Below are positions 12,205 to 20,233 of a stretch of 64,000 bases of DNA, piece by piece. The DNA lies in NCBI GenBank assembly GCA_016703155.1, contig JADJCP010000007.1:1-64000 (forward strand). The letters run 5' to 3'. This DNA comes from Hydrogenophilales bacterium. Lineage in GTDB: Bacteria > Pseudomonadota > Gammaproteobacteria > Burkholderiales > Thiobacillaceae. Positions within the stretch are counted from its first letter, which is position 1; every line of letters begins with the position of its first letter. The position numbers and the translations under genes are program-made. The notes under the pieces were generated by a model, which was given only the letters and a program-made list of their open reading frames with translations, was not told the origin of the DNA and searched no databases.

Positions 12205-12761
12205 GTGACCGGATTGCGCCAACTGGCGACAAGACTGCTGATTTGCGCGTGCCTATGGCCATTTTCCGCCGTATCTGTCGCCATGGCCGAAGCAGACGCT
12301 GAAGACGAGCCTGTTCTGAAGGCCGCCTTCATCTACAATTTTGCCAAATTTACCCATTGGCCGGAAAACCCCCAGCGGAACAGGGTGGGCCGCTGTCGCT
12401 GTGTATCGCCGGGGAGGATGATCTGGCCGACACGCTTGGCCGACTGAAGGGCAAGCTGGTCAAGGGCCGGAAACTGCACACCCAGACATTCAAGGGTACG
12501 CAGGTTCCAGGGAACTGCCACATGCTCTATGTCGCGGCCTCGGAGCAAAAACGTTACCGCGGTCTTGTAAGAACAGTACGTGGTCAAGCCATTCTCACGG
12601 TCAGCGAACTGCCTGGCTTTGCACGCACGGGGGGCATCGTCGAACTTACCCACGCGCATGGACGGATAAGATTCATCATCAATCTCGGCCTGGCGCGCGC
12701 GGCCGGTCTGGAAATCAGCCCCAGGCTGCTGGCATTGGCCGAGGTGGTCGATCAGGAGTAG
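12205..12761 (+). pseudogene. YfiR family (DUF4154) periplasmic protein, frameshifted
   Basis: YfiR-type proteins are small periplasmic repressors; in Pseudomonas YfiR inhibits the diguanylate cyclase YfiN. Here a signal peptide (LICACLWPFSAVSVAMAEAD) leads into the family hallmark VLKAAFIYNFAKFTHWPENP. The frame then breaks at a C5 run (12369-12373), where one C appears missing. The remainder continues in the next frame: LSLCIAGEDDLADTLGRLKG, GNCHMLYVA and ILTVSELPGFARTGGIVELT, ending at 12761. Restored length is about 185 residues, normal for the family. The GTG at 12205 is a tentative start without a strong Shine-Dalgarno. It follows the TonB receptor by 139 bases. A kinase, receptor and YfiR grouping recurs in proteobacteria. 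Confidence 0.75.
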
Positions 12762-12922
12762 GCCTGTCCGAACCAACCTGTGTGATGGGCTACCTACGGA
12801 CGTGCTTCAGGGGCGGGTCGGGCGGGCTCGATGGATTATCTTGGGCGTCCTGCCATTGAAGTGTTGGGCTGGATACAGCGAAAATCGCCCTGTGCCCAAT
12901 CCAGAATCATCAAGGAATCAAA

Positions 12923-12938
12923 ATGCGCTATTGGTTGA
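12923..12938 (+). repeat. Candidate attL: copy of the EVE gene start
   Basis: ATGCGCTATTGGTTGA matches the first 16 bases of the EVE gene at 21708-21723 (ATGCGTTACTGGTTGA) except at two third-codon positions. It is preceded by AGGAA in both places. Homology stops right after TTGA. It therefore marks the left junction of the element, with the original start codon left behind. Confidence 0.65.
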
Positions 12939-13034
12939 GTAACGCTGACATTCCCGCAATAATATGGCTGTAAGCCATACTGTATAAGGCTTTTATGGAT
13001 TCGTAAGTCACGCCATAAGAAGGTGTTTTATTAG

Positions 13035-13060
13035 CTTGGGTGGGACTCTGGGTGGGAATC
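13035..13060 (+). repeat. Integrase arm-type repeats, left end (two units)
   Basis: CTTGGGTGGGACT followed directly by CTGGGTGGGAATC. Almost the same 26-27-base block occurs at 21573-21599 beside the integrase start, in the same orientation. Short repeated sites inside both ends of an element next to a tyrosine integrase are what arm-binding sites look like. The role is inferred. Confidence 0.55.
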
Positions 13061-13111
13061 GGTAGGCGTCTGCCAAGCTTCCGCACTTCACCCGATGCGC
13101 TTCAAGGTTTC

Positions 13112-13390
13112 CTAGTTGGGTATCCGTGCATCTTCCTTGTGGCATGTACAACTAGGAGAAAAGCTACCATCACAACACACTTGCCTTCCACCCGCGCATC
13201 CACAGACACCACTGTGGTGTGAGCAGCACCCACTTCTGACTATCAGCACCTTATCGTCGGCGCTATCTGGAACAAGGCACTTCATAACATCTTCAGTGGC
13301 TATCGTGGGCTGCGCTGCTGGGTTACCATTCTCATCAGCCGCAATGGCGGTGTTAAGCCCAAGAAAAAGAATCAGGAGATATTTCAACAT
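13112..13390 (-). CDS. Small secreted Cys-rich protein
   Basis: A 92-residue product with a clear signal peptide (MLKYLLILFLGLNTAIA, then ADENG). The mature part is ~75 residues with nine cysteines and the dense motif SGCCSHHSGVCGCAGGRQVC, continuing CCDGSFSPSCTC. The start is chosen because GAGG lies 6 bases upstream and the signal peptide begins there; longer in-frame extension to 13621 reads through the antisense nuclease gene. I have the impression that this CC-SHH-GVCGC-GGR-VCCDG motif recurs in short exported proteins and at the ends of nuclease-type proteins, but cannot name the family. Paired cysteines and histidines suggest disulfides or metal binding. It is divergent from the SNase gene, with starts overlapping by two bases, so the pair may share control. 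Confidence 0.7.
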   Translation of the reverse strand: MLKYLLILFLGLNTAIAADENGNPAAQPTIATEDVMKCLVPDSADDKVLIVRSGCCSHHSGVCGCAGGRQVCCDGSFSPSCTCHKEDARIPN

Positions 13391-13865
13391 GGCATCCTCG
13401 CTCTCTTGTTTTGTCCGTAGGTATTCGACTATAGACCCACGAAAGATAGTTTTTATGCTTCTCTTTTTGTCGCTACCAGCTTTTGCAGCTAAGGGAACCA
13501 TCGCTGGCCATTGCCGTGTGGTTGATGGGGACACAATATGGGTGGACGCCTCTAGCGGTAACACTGAGGTCAGGCTGCAAGGTGTAGCTGCCCCCGAAGA
13601 CCCGCGTGAGCCAGGCGGCAAAGAAGCTACAGCCTACATGCGCCAGATTTGTGAAGGCGAGCAGGTACGTTGTGAGCTTGATGGATCAAAGACGCGAGGG
13701 CGTGAGGTCGGAATCTGCCACGTCGAAGGAAATGACATTGGCGCCAAAGTTATCGCCGCCGGGTTGGCAAGGGACTGTCCAAGGTTTTCAAAAGGTAGGT
13801 ACCAGAACCTAGAACAATCACAAGCGCGTCATCTGGCTTTCCCTGGGTACTGCTCACCAAGATAG
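13389..13865 (+). CDS. Exported thermonuclease (SNase-like) family protein
   Basis: Calcium-dependent staphylococcal-nuclease fold expected to cleave DNA/RNA outside the cytoplasm. The hydrophobic segment KIVFMLLFLSLPAFAA serves as export signal. The core begins GHCRVVDGDTIWVD, then EVRLQGVAAPED, matching the family Arg35/Glu43 pair, and later KTRGREVGICHVEG, with the Arg87 equivalent, then GAKVIAAGLARDC. Catalytic residues are all present. The start is uncertain: 13389 gives 158 residues with a charged n-region before the signal, while ATG 13455 gives 136 residues but a signal lacking positive charge. A weak AGGAG lies 11 bases before 13389. Low GC compared with flanking genes supports acquisition with the element. 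Confidence 0.82.
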   Translation: MASSLSCFVRRYSTIDPRKIVFMLLFLSLPAFAAKGTIAGHCRVVDGDTIWVDASSGNTEVRLQGVAAPEDPREPGGKEATAYMRQICEGEQVRCELDGSKTRGREVGICHVEGNDIGAKVIAAGLARDCPRFSKGRYQNLEQSQARHLAFPGYCSPR

Positions 13866-13876
13866 GGGTTGGCGCT

Positions 13877-14340
13877 ATGGGGTGGTTTGCTTTAATTCTC
13901 GGCATTGGCCTGCTCATATGGCTATTGGCTTTTTTTCCAAAGCAGACTCTGAGCATCATTGGGATTTGTGTCTTGCTGATTGTGGCCGTCATCTACAAGG
14001 AGGAGATGGAAAGTGAGAAAGCCGAAAAGAGCGGGAACAGGTGTTAGTCACGATCAAGCCCTCTGTTGATCGCGGCTGCAATGCCGGGTTTCCGATGCAC
14101 GTCACAATCCATAACGGCTCCCCCAAAATCATAAAGGCTGTGAATTGGCGCATGGCCGCTTATCTGCCAGGCTATAGCAGCAACCTCGCAGAGGGGTATG
14201 AGAGCTATCAATCTGACAAGATACTTCAGCCCAACGAGTCGTTCACGGCCTGTTACAGCGCCCCTCCTATTAAAGACGGCCACTCGTTTGAGGCGCTGGA
14301 ATGGAAACCTGAGTCCAAATACGTTGATTTCGCAGATTAG
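13877..14340 (+). pseudogene. Small membrane-anchored protein, frameshifted; element cargo
   Basis: Starting at ATG 13877 (AGGGG 8 bases upstream), the first frame encodes two close hydrophobic segments (MGWFALILGIGLLIWLLAFF and TLSIIGICVLLIVAVIY) and a charged tail, stopping at 14044. Going back one base at about 14036-14041 opens a second frame to 14340 encoding a soluble domain (VLVTIKPSVDRGCNAGFPMH, later CYSAPPIKDGHSFEALEWKP). The join gives ~154 residues: a two-helix hairpin followed by a small beta-type domain. I take it to be one gene with a missing base, because the second part has no start codon or ribosome site of its own. Function unknown. It follows the nuclease gene by 11 bases, so co-transcription is likely. 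Confidence 0.6.
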
Positions 14341-14552
14341 CCTTGCCCGATTTGCTTCAAGGCCTCGGCTTGCTCCCGCAGCATCCGCCCCAATTCGCGC
14401 AGCATTTCCCGCGTCCCACCTTTGAAGCCGCGCATTGCGGATCGCGCTTTACCTTCGGGGGATTTCGGCCCGGTCGCTTTCTCCCAAGGTTTCCAGCGCC
14501 GGATTAACTCGGCTCGCATAGCCCGATGCTCGGGTGTCCGGTAGTAGCTCAT
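14337..14552 (-). CDS. Small basic element protein, unknown function
   Basis: 71 residues starting MSYYRTPEHRAMRAELIRRW and then KPWEKATGPKSPEGKARSAM. I recognise this kind of short basic protein as recurrent in integrated elements and phages of proteobacteria, without an assigned role. It overlaps the 3' end of the preceding 221-residue gene by 104 bases in another frame. That is unusual, and may mean that the upstream gene really stops earlier through an indel. Last gene of the minus-strand replication module. Confidence 0.55.
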   Translation of the reverse strand: MSYYRTPEHRAMRAELIRRWKPWEKATGPKSPEGKARSAMRGFKGGTREMLRELGRMLREQAEALKQIGQG

Positions 14553-15114
14553 GGGTTTCCCCTGATAGTTGGGTTTGCTCGCTTTCGATTTCCCGCGCCC
14601 GCATCGGTGCCGCCGTGCCGTTGTTGATTTGTTGCGGCCCGGTCGTCACGTTCGCTTGTCGGGCATAAACAATCGGCGGATTCTTGATCGCGGCCAGTGT
14701 TTCCATTGTTGCGCGGCATTGCGATTGCGCCCGTAGCGCCATCCGCATGAAGCCCTCAAGGTTCGGCATTTGGGTTTGCTGCATCGCCTTCTCTGACAAT
14801 CTGACGAACAAGGCTTGCAACGCCGATGCCTGATTTATCAGCATCGCCTCGGCATGGGACAGGTTGCCACCTTGAACCGCCGCCGCCTGGTCGCGCAATG
14901 TCGCCAGCATTGTCGGGGTGTCGATTCCATCGGCTAGATTCTTCGGCTGCATCATCGCAATGACGCGGGAAGCAGCAAGCTCAGGCGAGTTAATCAGGTT
15001 CGCATAGGCCCGCCCTTTCTCATCGTCGGAAGGCCCAGATTGGCAGGGAATCGCTTTTCTCGGGAATTGTTCGGCGTTCATTGCTGCCGGGTTCTTCGCT
15101 TTGCTCGCCATCAT
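14449..15114 (-). CDS. Hypothetical element protein
   Basis: 221 residues, soluble, Ala/Gln-rich and helical. The central part is NLSHAEAMLINQASALQALF, then VRLSEKAMQQTQMPNLEGFM and RMALRAQSQCRATMETLAAI, ending in a segment rich in Asn/Gln (ANVTTGPQQINNGTAAP). Similar proteins are common beside DUF3987 primases in elements, with no known activity; the helical middle could form an oligomer. Its ATG overlaps the stop of the upstream gene (ATGA), so the two are translationally coupled. The last ~35 codons run over the next gene in another frame. Confidence 0.65.
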   Translation of the reverse strand: MMASKAKNPAAMNAEQFPRKAIPCQSGPSDDEKGRAYANLINSPELAASRVIAMMQPKNLADGIDTPTMLATLRDQAAAVQGGNLSHAEAMLINQASALQALFVRLSEKAMQQTQMPNLEGFMRMALRAQSQCRATMETLAAIKNPPIVYARQANVTTGPQQINNGTAAPMRAREIESEQTQLSGETHELLPDTRASGYASRVNPALETLGESDRAEIPRR

Positions 15115-15704
15115 TCGCCTCCTTCGTTTTCGTCAACTTCCACGACACGCCACCAGCCGTTCGGATCAGATCGCGTACCAAACAGCGCCGTCGCCAAATC
15201 ATCGCCGGAGTAGTTCCAGCGTTCAGCCATCATCAAAATGCGCGCCTCAAGATCGCCGGGAATGATTGCCAGCCAGGCCGGGCAGGTTTCGCCCAGGTCT
15301 GGGCTGTAGCAGATCACGCCGGTCAAGTCAGACAAACCAGCCGCCAGCGGCTCGCCGCATCCACCGCGCCCGGTTACATGGGTGCAGGTGGAACAAGCCC
15401 GCGCCGTTTTCGGTTCGGCTTGGTTGATCGGTTCCGCCGCGATGGCCTCGGGGTGGCGTTCCAGGATGTCAGCATGGGTTGCCGGCGGCGAAGTCCAGAC
15501 TTCAACAGGTGCGCCATCCAGGTAATGCACCAGCCACCAGCGTGAAGCGGTCGCGGTTTTTGTTTCCGGGGCATTTGCGACACTGAAAGTTGCGACATTT
15601 GCGACAGTTCGCGCGTTATCGCCTTCAAGTGTCGCAACAGTCGCAGGTGTCGCAGTCGCAAGCCTCACGGTTGCACTTTTTCGGATCAGCGCGGCCAGGG
15701 TCAT
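15111..15704 (-). CDS. Hypothetical element protein with Cys-rich C-terminal half
   Basis: 197 residues. The N-terminal third is Ala/Thr-rich and probably disordered. Then comes SRWWLVHYLDGAPVEVWTSP and a helix, followed by a possible zinc-binding stretch (ACSTCTHVTGRGGCGEP and later CYSPDLGETCPAW). The start overlaps the primase stop (ATGA) and the stop overlaps the next start, so it is part of a tightly coupled operon. Proteins of this layout accompany element primases; no function is assigned. The Cys spacing hints at a zinc ribbon-like fold, not tested. Confidence 0.65.
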   Translation of the reverse strand: MTLAALIRKSATVRLATATPATVATLEGDNARTVANVATFSVANAPETKTATASRWWLVHYLDGAPVEVWTSPPATHADILERHPEAIAAEPINQAEPKTARACSTCTHVTGRGGCGEPLAAGLSDLTGVICYSPDLGETCPAWLAIIPGDLEARILMMAERWNYSGDDLATALFGTRSDPNGWWRVVEVDENEGGE

Positions 15705-18271
15705 AACGCCACCCCCAACAGCGCCGGATTCACCTTGATGGTTTTCCGCCTGCCTTCATGGGCCACACGCACGCGGTCAAGCTCTTCCAGTTCTCGAAGC
15801 GCCGCCGTCAGCCGTTCTTTATCACGCACGCAACCCGGCCCAAGCCGTTGCGCTTCGCGGGTTGGAACAAGGTGCGTCCGGTTTGTGCGGCAATGCTCGA
15901 TCAGCCAGGTGTCCAGCCGCGCCGCATCCGCCAGTTCCGCCGGTAGCGCAAGCTCGCCAAAGAAGCGCCGCGATTCGTTCAGGTGCCAGGCCGCTATCCG
16001 GCTGGCCGACTCAAAGCAATCCAGCCCGACAGCGCCGCCCATGCCATGCTCGAATAGCTGGAACAGCGCCCCAAGCCGTGCCGCATTGTCGGCGGACTTG
16101 CTCGCCACGTCGCGCACGTCATACAGCTCGCCGCCGCTGGCAAGTTCGCCCTCGATAGCATCATGAAAATCCACCCATGCCGCCTTGGCTTCCGGTGCCA
16201 GCATCAACAGCGCCGGAGATAACGCCCCGTCGTCATCCATTGGAACCGGGTTCGCCAGAATCGCCGCGATACGCCGATGAAACGCGGCCAGGTGCGGCCA
16301 GTTTGCCGGGGCTTCGGTGAAGGGTCGATAGCCTTGGGTCGATTCAGGCCACGCGACAAGGAACCGCGCAAGAAAGCCGGTGCCGCGCGCCAGCCCACCG
16401 GATCGGTCGAAGAAGCTGCGCAAGGTCGGTTCCTGAATCTGCAAGGCCACGGTCAGCCGCGTGCCTTTCACGGTGAAGGATTCCGAAGTGCGCCGCCCAA
16501 CGGAATGCACGCCGCCATCCCATAGGACATTGAGCAAGCCCAGGTTGCGCATGACGGAATCCTTGCCCATGCCATGCGCGCCGAAGATCAGCCCGGCCTC
16601 GCTCGATACCACGCCGGCCGATGGCCATTGCCGCGCCAGACTCCAAGCCAGGTTTTCCGGGGTTTCGTCACCAAGTAGCAACCTCGGCACTCTTGGCGGT
16701 TCCGGCTTGTCGTGTTGAATCTCGGCAAGATCGGCGCGTAGCTTGTCAGTCGCCTTGCCTTTCTTGCCTGCTTCCTTGATTGCCGACAGCAGCCCGTCGC
16801 GTTCCGCTGTCCATGCGTCCAGGTCGGATTCATGGCGCTTGATCGCCGGTTTCATGGCTTCGGCTTGCTCTTCCTGGTACAGGCGGATTGCCGACACAAA
16901 GAAGCCGTCGCAAGTCGATTTCCGCTCGCCACTGTCTGCGATGGTCAGCAGGAACAGCCCCACCGGCCCTTGCAAGCGTTCCGCGCGCTTGGCGTCGATA
17001 TGGGCTTGCCCGGCCAAAGACAGCGCTGCCAGTGCCGACGATGCCACCATCGGGACAGGTGCCTTGACGAAGCCCGCCACCTCTTCAACAGCCGCGCGGA
17101 TAGTGTCGGGCAGGGCGTCAACAGGGTAGGGTTCCGGCTCCACCTTGGCCGAAAGTGGTTGCGGTTCAGGCCATTCGTCGCCTTCTGAATCGGCCGCTGG
17201 CGCGTTCCATTCGGCTTGTTGATGCGATGCCCTTGCCGGTGCCGTCGCGTTCGTTATGCACGTTCTGACGGCTTCCAGGTCGCATAGTTGCGCTAGGTCG
17301 TTGAAGTCGGTCATGCCGGGATCGCGGTCGGTGCTGAAGTCAGGAACCGCCACCACGCCGCCCACCGCACGCGCTGCTTCGATTGCATGGGGATCAGGTG
17401 CGCCGGTCGCCTTCACCAGATCGGCCAGAATCACCAGCGCCGCTGCCGGGTAGCGTTCGCGCATCGCCTTTGCCACCGTCAGCAGGTTGCCAGCGGATAG
17501 CGCCGCAATTGCTGGGTGTCCACTGGCTTCCTTGGCGGATAGCACGGTCGCCACGCCTTCACCGATAAGCAGGGTCAGCCCGTCACCGTTTCCATCTGGG
17601 AGCGGTTGCGCGGCCCAATATCCGCCGGCCTTCGTGCCGCGCCCGGCCAGCGCCGCCTTGCGCTTGTCGCCGTCGATCAGTTCCAAGGTTGAAAGCTGTT
17701 TGCCTTGCTTCACTGGAACCACCAGCAAGCGCCCGGCCAGTGCATCGCCGCCCGACTTCGGCACATATCCCAGGATCGCCGCCGCCGCGCCCGCGTCAAT
17801 CTCGCGCAGGGTCGCCACCGGGGCAACCCGCTTGCGCTTCAAGTAGGGGTTATCGGCGGTTGCCGGTGTCGCCGCCTTCCAGATCGCCGCCGCCTTCTTC
17901 GCGGCTTCGGCACGTTCGCGGGCTGTCTCGGCTTCATCCTTCGCCGCCCGTTCCGCCGCGTCTCGCCGCCGTTCTGCAATCTCTTCCGGTGTCGGTGCCT
18001 GGTGCGTTCCATCATCGCGCCAGCCGGCCGCGCGGGCTTCGTGGTACAGGGTGCCGATGTTCACCCCGCCGCCGGCCTTGATGCTCTTCCAGACTTCCCG
18101 CGCCGTCGCCGGCTTGTAGGACTCGGCTTGCTGGCTCCAAGCGTTCCAGGTTTCAAAGCCTTCGTCCCCGGTTTCGGACTTGATCGCCATGCCCAGCTTC
18201 ACCCAGGTGTCGCGGTCAATGGCAGGGATGAATTGCAGGGCTTCGCGGATGCGGTCAAGGTCATTCATCAT
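15701..18271 (-). CDS. Element replication protein: PriCT-2 / Toprim-like / DUF3987 primase-helicase
   Basis: An 856-residue multidomain protein expected to start and unwind DNA for autonomous replication of the element. The N-terminal ~80 residues match the PriCT-2 type (ALQFIPAIDRDTWVKLGMAI). A charged coiled coil is at about 90-125. A Toprim-like primase region follows (LTLLIGEGVATVLSAKEASG, later ALVILADLVKATG). The second half is a DUF3987 ATPase/helicase-like domain with degenerate P-loop TIADSGERKST, then LLLGDETPENLAW, GVVSSEAGLIFGAHGM and RGTGFLARFLVAWPES. It is preceded by small HTH genes and overlaps them by a few bases. Related proteins occur in satellites and integrative plasmids. 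Confidence 0.85.
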   Translation of the reverse strand: MMNDLDRIREALQFIPAIDRDTWVKLGMAIKSETGDEGFETWNAWSQQAESYKPATAREVWKSIKAGGGVNIGTLYHEARAAGWRDDGTHQAPTPEEIAERRRDAAERAAKDEAETARERAEAAKKAAAIWKAATPATADNPYLKRKRVAPVATLREIDAGAAAAILGYVPKSGGDALAGRLLVVPVKQGKQLSTLELIDGDKRKAALAGRGTKAGGYWAAQPLPDGNGDGLTLLIGEGVATVLSAKEASGHPAIAALSAGNLLTVAKAMRERYPAAALVILADLVKATGAPDPHAIEAARAVGGVVAVPDFSTDRDPGMTDFNDLAQLCDLEAVRTCITNATAPARASHQQAEWNAPAADSEGDEWPEPQPLSAKVEPEPYPVDALPDTIRAAVEEVAGFVKAPVPMVASSALAALSLAGQAHIDAKRAERLQGPVGLFLLTIADSGERKSTCDGFFVSAIRLYQEEQAEAMKPAIKRHESDLDAWTAERDGLLSAIKEAGKKGKATDKLRADLAEIQHDKPEPPRVPRLLLGDETPENLAWSLARQWPSAGVVSSEAGLIFGAHGMGKDSVMRNLGLLNVLWDGGVHSVGRRTSESFTVKGTRLTVALQIQEPTLRSFFDRSGGLARGTGFLARFLVAWPESTQGYRPFTEAPANWPHLAAFHRRIAAILANPVPMDDDGALSPALLMLAPEAKAAWVDFHDAIEGELASGGELYDVRDVASKSADNAARLGALFQLFEHGMGGAVGLDCFESASRIAAWHLNESRRFFGELALPAELADAARLDTWLIEHCRTNRTHLVPTREAQRLGPGCVRDKERLTAALRELEELDRVRVAHEGRRKTIKVNPALLGVAL

Positions 18272-18548
18272 AGCTGCCCCCTTCCGCGCCAGTCAGGAAG
18301 CCCGGATAAGGCCACTCAGGCGAACCCAGGGAATAAAGCGCCGCGTTGCGCCTGGTGCGTCCGCGAAAACTCACCTTCGGCTTAATCCGCGTGATGATGT
18401 TGAAGCCCAGCGCGCGCAGATCGTGAACACGCGCCGCCGCTTCCGGGATGGCATGGTCAGCCGTCAGCACAAACGACAGCAAGGGTTGATGCTGGCGAAT
18501 CAGGGTTAGCACTTCGGCGCACTGGCCTGTCACATGAGGGGCTTTCAT
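18261..18548 (-). CDS. Helix-turn-helix element protein
   Basis: 95 residues beginning MKAPHVTGQCAEVLTLIRQH. The pattern of short helices, with PEAAARVHDLRALGFNIITR, resembles a winged-helix DNA-binding domain common upstream of element primases. The start at 18548 is chosen because AAGGGGG precedes it and its ATG overlaps the stop of the preceding small gene (ATGA). An extension to 18566 would add six residues. A role in control or replication initiation is inferred from the fold and position. Confidence 0.65.
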   Translation of the reverse strand: MKAPHVTGQCAEVLTLIRQHQPLLSFVLTADHAIPEAAARVHDLRALGFNIITRIKPKVSFRGRTRRNAALYSLGSPEWPYPGFLTGAEGGSYDE

Positions 18549-18718
18549 TTCCGCCCCCTTTGCCATGTCCGCTTTGGCTTGCGTTCGGTGCGGCTAGGCT
18601 TACCCAACGATGCCCAGCTTTGCAGGTCGATTTCGGGTTTTTGGGTAAAATCGTGGCTATCGGAAGTCTTTGGGGTCGCCTGGTGCCAGCCAGCGCGGCC
18701 CTTTGTTTTTGGTGTCAT
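18545..18718 (-). CDS. Small basic protein, possible gene
   Basis: 57 residues, strongly basic (start MTPKTKGRAGWHQATPKTSD, end RTERKPKRTWQRGRK). Supported by AGAGG upstream and by an ATGA overlap with the downstream HTH gene, plus a 13-base gap from alpA. No family recognised. Could be a nucleic-acid-binding accessory protein, or a chance frame. Confidence 0.4.
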   Translation of the reverse strand: MTPKTKGRAGWHQATPKTSDSHDFTQKPEIDLQSWASLGKPSRTERKPKRTWQRGRK

Positions 18719-18731
18719 GTTCGCCGCCCTC

Positions 18732-18944
18732 TCAAGCCTTGCGGCTTTTTTCAACTTGGGCGGCCAGCCAGGCCTCGATTTCTCCCTCAAGCCAGCCGAC
18801 AGCTTTCCCACCGCCAAGGCTTATAGGCTTGGGGAAGGTTCCCGCCTTGATGCGGGCATAGATTGGGGAACGGGTCAGCCCGACTCGTTGCTCTACCTGC
18901 CGACGGCGCAGGATGGATAGTGCGGTTTGGATTTGCTCTGCCAT
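18732..18944 (-). CDS. alpA: AlpA family transcriptional regulator / excisionase-like
   Basis: 70 residues with the MerR-like winged helix of AlpA proteins: LRRRQVEQRVGLTRSPIYAR, IKAGTFPKPISLGGGKAVGW, then EIEAWLAAQVEKSRKA. All family landmarks are present. AGGAG lies about 9 bases before the ATG. AlpA regulators activate integrase/excision genes in P4- and CP4-57-like elements. Here it heads the primase operon and lies downstream of the integrase and the 350-residue gene, so it may control both excision and replication. Confidence 0.85.
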   Translation of the reverse strand: MAEQIQTALSILRRRQVEQRVGLTRSPIYARIKAGTFPKPISLGGGKAVGWLEGEIEAWLAAQVEKSRKA

Positions 18945-19083
18945 GCTGAAAGCTCCTATTTAGGCGCTTCCCCGCCCACCGGGGAATGCACGGTGGGAGC
19001 ATGTTTTTTTCGTTATTTTTTTTCGAAGATACTCAGCAGATTTTCAGGCTTTGAGTTTTCCGCCGTTCTGGAAAAGTCGCCCG

Positions 19084-20136
19084 CTATTTTTCGCCTGAGT
19101 TTTCCATCCGCGCGCCGCCTAGCTTGGCAAGGGCTTTCCGCACGTCGTCATAGGTCACATCAACGTCAGGCAGATTGATAACCACGTTCGCCACGATTGC
19201 CATTGCCTGCATGATTGGGGTCGTCAGTGCGAAGCCATGAACATCCGTCAATAGGTTGCCGAAGGCCCGCAGGTATTCCGTTTTCGCGCTTCGTTGCCGG
19301 GACTCAATAGCCGCCCCGATCATCCCTGATTCGCTCGGCTTGAAACTTCGCGCCGCATTCGCCATCGTGCCAAGTAATGCGGAAAAGTCGGGGGCGGTTC
19401 CCCATGCGTAGCGCAACATATTCCGCGCCTCTTCCTCCGGGTCAATCTCTGCTTTCTCTCCCATCGGCACAATGACAATTTCAACGGGGGGCATCGGTTC
19501 GCCGCCCGCTGGCTTCGTTTCTGGTGCGTCCCGCTTCGGAAGGTCACCTAGAACATGCTGGCGCATGGATCGCCACATATGCAGGTTATGCCCCTGCATT
19601 TCGTGATTGTCGGTTTGCCGTAGTAGCTCGGGAATCGAATAAAACTCGCCCGGCCCACTGATGCCAGTTTCGGAAAATTGGCGGATCAGCTTCGCCAGTG
19701 TTTCCGCCGCGTCGGCTATTTCCCCTTTCAGTTCTGCCGCTCGCTTCAACCTGTCGCGGTATTTCGCAAAATCCACCCGCGCCGCCCATGCCGCATAGGT
19801 GAAATTGCGCCATTGTCTATCGTCGGTAAATTCGCGGGTCAGCAAAGCGAAGGCATCGGCCATCCGTGCATCGTGCGCCAGCCGTCGCAAGCAATCCACT
19901 TCGGCCGCCAGTCCATCACGATGCGCTACTGCTCCAGCCCTATCTTTTCTAAGGCCGGGCAAGTAATCATCCTTTCCCCATCGGATGCAGCTTTCAATCT
20001 GCCCCTCGATTTCGGCTAGCTGCCGCTCGGCACTGGCCAGGGATTCCGCCCACCCCATAGGCTCCCAAGAATCGCCCTCGATCAGTGTCGTTATGTGCGC
20101 CCGGACTGCAGCCGGGACATGTGCCGGAAAATCCAT
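19084..20136 (-). CDS. Hypothetical element protein, partly coiled coil
   Basis: 350 residues from the ATG at 20136, chosen because AAAGGG lies 7-8 bases upstream and the sequence MDFPAHVPAAVRAHITTLIE starts a plausible N-terminus; a further 17 upstream codons look untranslated. Residues ~30-75 are heptad-rich (SAERQLAEIEGQIES). There are no catalytic motifs and no membrane segments. The C-terminal part contains GMIGAAIESRQRSAKTEYLR. Located between the integrase and alpA, it looks like an accessory gene typical for these elements. Function unknown. Confidence 0.65.
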   Translation of the reverse strand: MDFPAHVPAAVRAHITTLIEGDSWEPMGWAESLASAERQLAEIEGQIESCIRWGKDDYLPGLRKDRAGAVAHRDGLAAEVDCLRRLAHDARMADAFALLTREFTDDRQWRNFTYAAWAARVDFAKYRDRLKRAAELKGEIADAAETLAKLIRQFSETGISGPGEFYSIPELLRQTDNHEMQGHNLHMWRSMRQHVLGDLPKRDAPETKPAGGEPMPPVEIVIVPMGEKAEIDPEEEARNMLRYAWGTAPDFSALLGTMANAARSFKPSESGMIGAAIESRQRSAKTEYLRAFGNLLTDVHGFALTTPIMQAMAIVANVVINLPDVDVTYDDVRKALAKLGGARMENSGEK

Positions 20137-20233
20137 TGTCGCGCCCTTTCGCGCCGCCCTTGATTGGGTGCCACGCCAGCCGGGCAAGGGTGTCCCGGAT
20201 TTCGCCCCGTCGGGCTAGGCGTAGCAAACTCGA

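Larger units (their letters stand above)
12762..13111. other. Non-coding stretch spanning the left boundary of the integrated element
   Basis: 350 bases without a convincing gene. The left part (12762-12922) probably is the original upstream region of the EVE-domain gene now found at 21708. It ends in AAGGAATCAAA, a plausible Shine-Dalgarno, and the copied gene start at 12923. A 16-codon remnant frame runs from 12923 to a stop at 12971-12973. The right part is AT-richer and holds two GGGTGGGA repeats (13035-13060) that also occur at the other end of the element. Confidence 0.6.
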
